Assembly (NCBI RefSeq): GCF_963966145.1
Contig: NC_091047.1
Span: 8,556,001-8,620,000 of the forward strand
DNA from: Tenebrio molitor
Taxonomy: Eukaryota; Arthropoda; Insecta; Coleoptera; Tenebrionidae
Length of the DNA: 64,000 nucleotides
Reading direction: 5' to 3'
Below are positions 59,610 to 64,000 of this stretch, piece after piece. Position numbers and translations under genes: made by a program. Each line of letters opens with the position of its first letter. Position 1 is the first letter of the stretch. A model generated the notes under the pieces. The model was not told the origin of the DNA. It was given only the letters and a program-made list of their open reading frames with translations, and did not search any database.

Positions 59610-59960
59610 TTCTAGATGTAACAGGTCACTGCAATAACAATGTAACGTGTGTGATCAAGTGGCCTGTTTCTTCCATTTGGCGTAGCTTCATCAGCTGTCA
59701 AACCGTAAATATCAAATGTCACAAGCATATGCGTGAATTGTTTCTTTTTGAAATATCAACAAGAGTTCTCATGGTTTTCTTGTTCCGATGGTTTTTACTT
59801 TAAATTAATGATTTAAATTGAACGACTGATGATTAATTCAAAGTTAGGTTATGTATCTGAAGGAAATGTCAAACCGTACAACTAAAGATGCGACCTGCGT
59901 TTGTCTGCGAAGGGAAAAATCACATCCAGCTTGACAATACATTTATTTTTTGTACGCTCG
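59610..59960. mobile_element. Family C element, copy 3
   Basis: Carries GTGATCAAGTGGCCTG, TTGGCGTAGCTTCATCAGC, TGTCAAACCGTA, GCGACCTGCGTTTGT and the terminal TTTTTTGTACGCTCG. The left terminus is diverged. Confidence 0.7.
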
Positions 59961-60049
59961 TTATTAATAAAAAGACCAAAGATTTTGAAAAAGCAGATTT
60001 TTTTGTTTTCAATAGATGTTTTCAAACATAATTTCTTCTTGTTTTAAAT

Positions 60050-60097
60050 ATGGCATGGTATCGTATGCTATGGTATGGTATGGTATGGTATGGTATG
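60050..60097 (+). repeat. TGGTA pentanucleotide microsatellite
   Basis: About eight to nine units of ATGGT/TGGTA, the first ones imperfect (GGCATGGTATCGTATGC), then five clean units. Confidence 0.85.
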
Positions 60098-60249
60098 TTT
60101 GAAATATGTATCTCAAAAAATGTATGCTTTCAAGCCATTGCTAAACACTGTTTGCACTATTTGTCATGACTGTTTTTACTTATTTTCGTCTGTGTTAAAT
60201 CAAATTAGAGTCAATTGACGTATTCTTTGTTCTAACGGGTGTAATAGGC

Positions 60250-61035
60250 GTGATTACGAGCGAGGATTGAGTGATTGTTGGACCCGCGGAGTGTGCCGGA
60301 GTACTATTATAATTCCGTGAGGAAGGAATGTTACGTGTTGCAAGTCACGCTCCAATGTGAACGCATCGCGTGGAATTTTTCCTCAACTGGCCATCTCCGA
60401 TCGTTTCCCGGTAAAAAATGTTCCCTCCGACCGGGGAAGAGTGAAAACTATAACGCGCCCTTGTTACTCTCCGTGATCTCCTTTCCAGCGATCTCGACCT
60501 CACTCTTGCTTTCGGGTGTTAACCCAAATATGACTATTCCACGAAGAGGTCAGTTCGGGGCAAATGACCAGACTACGTACGGATCGATTCTCGTCTACCG
60601 TGCAGACGTATGCTAATTTGGCCAACATAGGGGCGCATAAATTTGGCACACTTTCACAGGTCATTACCACCGGCGGGCCGGGAGGGCGATTTTTCCAGGC
60701 GGGGATGCTCCCGGGCCGTGGGGGAAATCGACGATATGGAAATGGTCCGAGGTGCAGTAAAAAGTTTAAGTGTGAAAGGTCAGCGACCGGCCACCAAACC
60801 GCCGAAATAACAGCCCGTCACGCATACTGGTTACTTACACCTCCCGCTTACAGGCGCATCTTTAATGAGTTTTGGGCGGCAGCTTTTGCTGCCTTTTCTT
60901 TGTGCGGACCCTTTGTCGTCTTCCACCTTCCGAAATTGTACTTTCGGGGAAGGGAATGCGGACCTAAGCTCGTTACACGCCGTGTTACTCTCGGTCGGTT
61001 AACGAGCGTTTATTTCCACATTAAAAATTAATCCA
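60250..61035. promoter_or_regulatory. GC-rich block with overlapping open frames
   Basis: Sharp rise in GC. Two plus frames (60275-60616, 113 codons; 60564-61031, 155 codons) overlap in different frames, and neither has a recognisable domain. The second could start at an acceptor CACTTTCACAG (60660) and contains a hydrophobic stretch (AAAFAAFSLCGPFVVF). GGCGGGCCGGGAGG and GGGCCGTGGGGG tracts are promoter-like. The block could be a promoter with a first exon, or chance ORFs from stop depletion. Confidence 0.3.
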
Positions 61036-61076
61036 ACTAAAGTGTCAATTACACGCAATGAGCACCATTATTTTGA

Positions 61077-61211
61077 ACTGATCCTTCTCAAGGACCGGAT
61101 TGCTTAGACTTGGCATGCAAGAATTGTTTGGGTTTGGGCGAGGAGCTTTGCGGAGGTGCCGGAAACTGCGGAATGTGTGCAGCTCCCACAAAATTCAAAC
61201 GACAAAACTGA
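61077..61211 (+). CDS. Candidate cysteine-rich exon, 44 codons plus stop
   Basis: Frame open from just after a TGA to a TGA at 61209. The peptide PDCLDLACKNCLGLG... then EELCGGAGNCGMC has six Cys spaced x4-x2-x7-x5-x2, then a basic tail. There is no Met, so it would be a terminal exon entered at ATCCTTCTCAAG. The antisense frame is also open and Pro-rich, so strand is unproven. Cysteine density suggests a small disulfide-rich secreted module, but no family is recognised. Confidence 0.25.
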   Translation, partial: TDPSQGPDCLDLACKNCLGLGEELCGGAGNCGMCAAPTKFKRQN

Positions 61212-61555
61212 TTCTCACTAATCACATAAGCTCTTGTCTAGTGTATTACTGGTTGCAGCAATGGGAACAAGTTATTTAAACAATAATTTTAATTTGCTTA
61301 ACTTACACAAGTGCAATGCTTTTAAATAAATCACCATTTCTTGAAGCCAAATTTTTACACTTATGCAAATTGGAACACAAAAGTTTCAATCTAAAATGTT
61401 GTTTAATCCTTTGTTAATAATTTGAATGTTTATTGTAAGAGGAAAATTAATAAACTGTATGTTCCAAAAATAAACAATTTCATTAGTGTCCCTTACAAGA
61501 CAAAATGGTGGAAAAAATGTAATGAACTAATACACAAAAAAACTATGTATGTATA
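61212..61555. other. AT-rich spacer
   Basis: Nothing supported. Confidence 0.5.
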
Positions 61556-62125
61556 CAGGGTGTTTTCGAAGTTGAGGGATTCCTTGTAACACGAGGTACT
61601 ATACATTATTCTTAAGAATTTTAACCTAAATCTTCTTAGTAAAATGTTTGTATTAACGGAGATAATTGATTGTATATTTTTATTGTTTTCTAAAATTCCG
61701 GTCCTGTCTATTTCTCCGCTGTACTGACGTGGCCCAGGATGATGTCTTTCTGGAAATCGCTCTGCGTACTCTCTGGACATCGCAGCTGCATTCTGATAAC
61801 GTGATAACATTGCCCATATAGATTAGCACCATATCTGTGAGCTCATTATTTTCGTAATGATACAGCCATTCCGACTAATTAGGTGACAACTCTGACAGTA
61901 TTTTTGATTAACGTCCATGCTCATTTGATTTTTTTTTTGTCAATTCTAATTTATAACAAATCAGCGCAAATTTTAGCAGGACCGGTTTCAAAAATTTCAA
62001 AAAAATTAATTTATTGTATCTTCATTGCCGTACACATTTTACTAAGATGATTTTGCCTAAAACTCTTTAGAACAACGCATACTATCACATGTTAAAAGGA
62101 ACGCCTCAACTTCGAAAACACCCTG
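61556..62125 (-). mobile_element. 570-bp mariner-class element with DUF4817-like remnant
   Basis: Ends CAGGGTGTTTTCGAAGTTGAG and its inverse CTCAACTTCGAAAACACCCTG, flanked by TATA. On the minus strand a frame starting at 61810 reads RYQNAAAMSREYAERFPERHH, then PGPRQYSGEIDRTGIL. This matches the N-terminal DUF4817 helix-turn-helix pattern (NA..A..Y.ERFP.R.HP...) found in insect Tc1/mariner-like transposons. The pattern is shortened before the expected RLRETGS motif, and no catalytic DDE/D region remains. The element is a deletion derivative and cannot be autonomous. Confidence 0.75.
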
Positions 62126-62261
62126 TATAGAAAGATACAAAAATTATGCACAACAGCATACTATGTGAGAACGTTTAGAAATGTTGGCTAAATTTATAAA
62201 TTAAATATAAAAAAGAAATTAAAAATTAACTATGTATACCTAATATAAATTCAGGGTACCT

Positions 62262-62600
62262 GTCACAAGCCTTACAGGTAAATGTGAAGCGTGACAAAAT
62301 TGTGGTCAAGCAGGCCATGGTTTTTTCTCTCTATTACAAACGCAGGTCATCTTTTTAGTTGGCAATTTATTTTAAATTAAATCGTTAATTTAGAGTAGAA
62401 ACCCTTACGTAAAACCAAGAGCATTCTCATGTTCTGAAAAGCACTGTTTTTTGCGAAAGAAATAATTCACTCCAATGCTTGTTCGCTGAATGTATGACAT
62501 TTGATATCTATGGTTTGACAGCTGATGAAGCTACGCCATACGGTGACGGAAACAAAAGCAAGCACCAGACTACTTGATTGCATTTTTTTTAACACTCGAT
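62262..62600. mobile_element. Family C element, copy 4 (reverse orientation)
   Basis: Reverse complement starts CGAGTGTTAAAAAAAATGC and contains GTCTGGTGCTTGCTTTTG, TATGGCGTAGCTTCATCAGC, TGTCAAACCATAGATATC and GACCTGCGTTTGTAATAG. Comparison with copies 1-3 defines the family. Confidence 0.75.
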
Positions 62601-64000
62601 GGTATTCCAACTTCCCTAAGGCAAGGAAACAGTTTGAATTTTGTCTTGAAATTATTTAACTGTTGAATGCTTTCAGTAGTATTTTTTTTCATTGTGATGA
62701 GTTTGTCTATAACTTCATTACTTCAACCGACGTTTCTTGGAATATTGAAGAAGAAAACATTCTGTGATATAACTTTTAAAAGAATCAAAGCAAAAAATTA
62801 ACAGAACGTTGCTTCAAGATGATCAACTGGAACGACACTTTGACTATGACCTCAGTTGCATCATATTTCTTAAAATATCAAATGTAACTTATTAGTTTTT
62901 ATTTTGATTTTCTTTAGTTCATACTTAGAATTAGCTTAATTGCTAAGCATGTCGTTCAAATTTTTGTTTAAAAATATGAAAATTGGACATTTTAACGCAA
63001 CCACAAAAGCTAATTATTAGGAATTATTTTGGCAAAATTTCACTACTTTTGTAATATTAAAACATTCACCTCGACATTCACGGTTGGTTGATCTATTGGA
63101 TTTTATTTTTTTAGTAAATAGGTACGTTACATATCATTAATTATTCACACTTTTTACTCTTCCTTTTTTTTTGTTAATTAATTATTAAATAAAAACCATT
63201 TGATTCGATAACAGTTATTTAATAAATAATAAATAAATCATTAAATTGCAGTTCTAACAATCAGATAAATTGAATACTGTATTTCATAACTGTAGTAAAT
63301 GTAGTATTGGTAGTAAGTAATAAATTCCTTTGCTGTACCAATAAAGTGTATTTAAACCAGAAACAAAAATTATCTTGTTGATTGCTTACGCTGCAGATAT
63401 TGCCATAAAGACCCCATAAGTGATCAGCTTTTTTAGATCTTGCGGTCTGCTTTGAGTAAACAGTTGTACAAGATTATCCTGCAGCGATAAAAAACCACAA
63501 TGGTCAAATCTTCAGTGCTACTATGCTTTGACAACAGCACAAAAAACCGAGATTGCATCTAGCACCAATCTTATTTTCTTCCCGTTTCTAGAGTCTCTGA
63601 GTGACAGATGGTTGTCGGTAGCTTGTCCGTAAAAAACCTATTTGCCTAAGCTATTATAGCCTTAATTGATCTGGACCTTATACGGCGTCCGTTGCAAACA
63701 TTTTGGCACAGAATTGCCGTCCAAACCTCACACGGCGCAAATATATGCCATGTTAATTGACCAATTTGCACAGTCGTGTCTAGAAAAGCTCATAATTATG
63801 GCGAAGAAGGCACGGTTCCGGGCGAATGGCGTCTCCATTTATGGCACAACATTTGCAAGTTTAAGTTGATCGGTAAATAAAGAAGCTTCAGTGTAACTGT
63901 GCAAACTGTTTCTTTTTCTTGGACCGTTTCCAGCTGGTCTAATCTCGTTAGTCGTATAATTAAGGCAGTCACTTGTGGTGCAACTTGACAAAATTAAACG
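62601..64000. other. AT-rich flank, no gene seen
   Basis: No recognised gene or repeat. The 67-codon plus frame 63666-63869 lies in a moderately GC-rich end patch without a domain. Confidence 0.45.

Noticed and set aside
60564..61031. 155-codon plus ORF as a membrane protein gene
   Set aside because: One hydrophobic run in a GC-rich patch, no family match, overlapping frames; coding not supported.
1..64000. CRISPR arrays, bacterial operons, prophage or rRNA
   Set aside because: No regularly spaced direct repeats, ribosome-binding sites or operon-like ORF packing; repeats present are inverted, transposon-type and the window is eukaryotic.

Overview
This is an AT-rich eukaryotic window, most likely from an insect and plausibly a beetle. 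The reasons are the gene style (one clear mitochondrial calcium-uptake EF-hand protein), long introns with sparse tiny exons, a DUF4817-type transposon remnant, and many short TA-flanked inverted-repeat elements. Nothing in it looks bacterial. No rRNA, tRNA or CRISPR array was found.

Left edge (1-3 kb): one complete, apparently single-exon gene for a MICU2/MICU3-like regulator of the mitochondrial calcium uniporter (1470-2894, plus strand), with its 5' leader and a polyadenylation signal.

The rest (about 5-64 kb) has no long ORF with a recognisable family. Short islands combine good splice signals, non-random codon content and compatible phases, and they suggest two interleaved genes with very long introns. 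Minus-strand model: microexon 55282-55303, exon 51723-51872, a recursive-splice-like exon 41641-41745, an alternative first exon near 19.8-20.1 kb, an alternative start exon 16412-16511, a shared exon 9070-9119, and possibly a 3' exon at 5437-5635. Both start routes end in phase 1, and the shared exon begins in phase 1. Plus-strand model: start exon 5465-5524, a ratchet-like AG|GTAAAT site at 35330/35331, exon 40429-40525 and exon 51381-51433, with a possible last exon at 56356. Phases agree along this chain, but neither product is recognised. These are inferences from splice sites and reading frames; no transcript evidence was available.

Mobile DNA is abundant. There are six copies of a roughly 205-bp near-palindromic MITE (family A), two oppositely oriented copies of family B, four copies of family C confined to 49-63 kb, and about ten single inverted-repeat elements. 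Most of the single ones have TA duplications. One (61556-62125) retains a DUF4817-like helix-turn-helix remnant. GC-rich islands at 5.4, 20.0, 24.1-25.2, 32.0, 42.3, 47.1 and 60.3-61.0 kb are candidate promoters, enhancers or decayed coding sequence.
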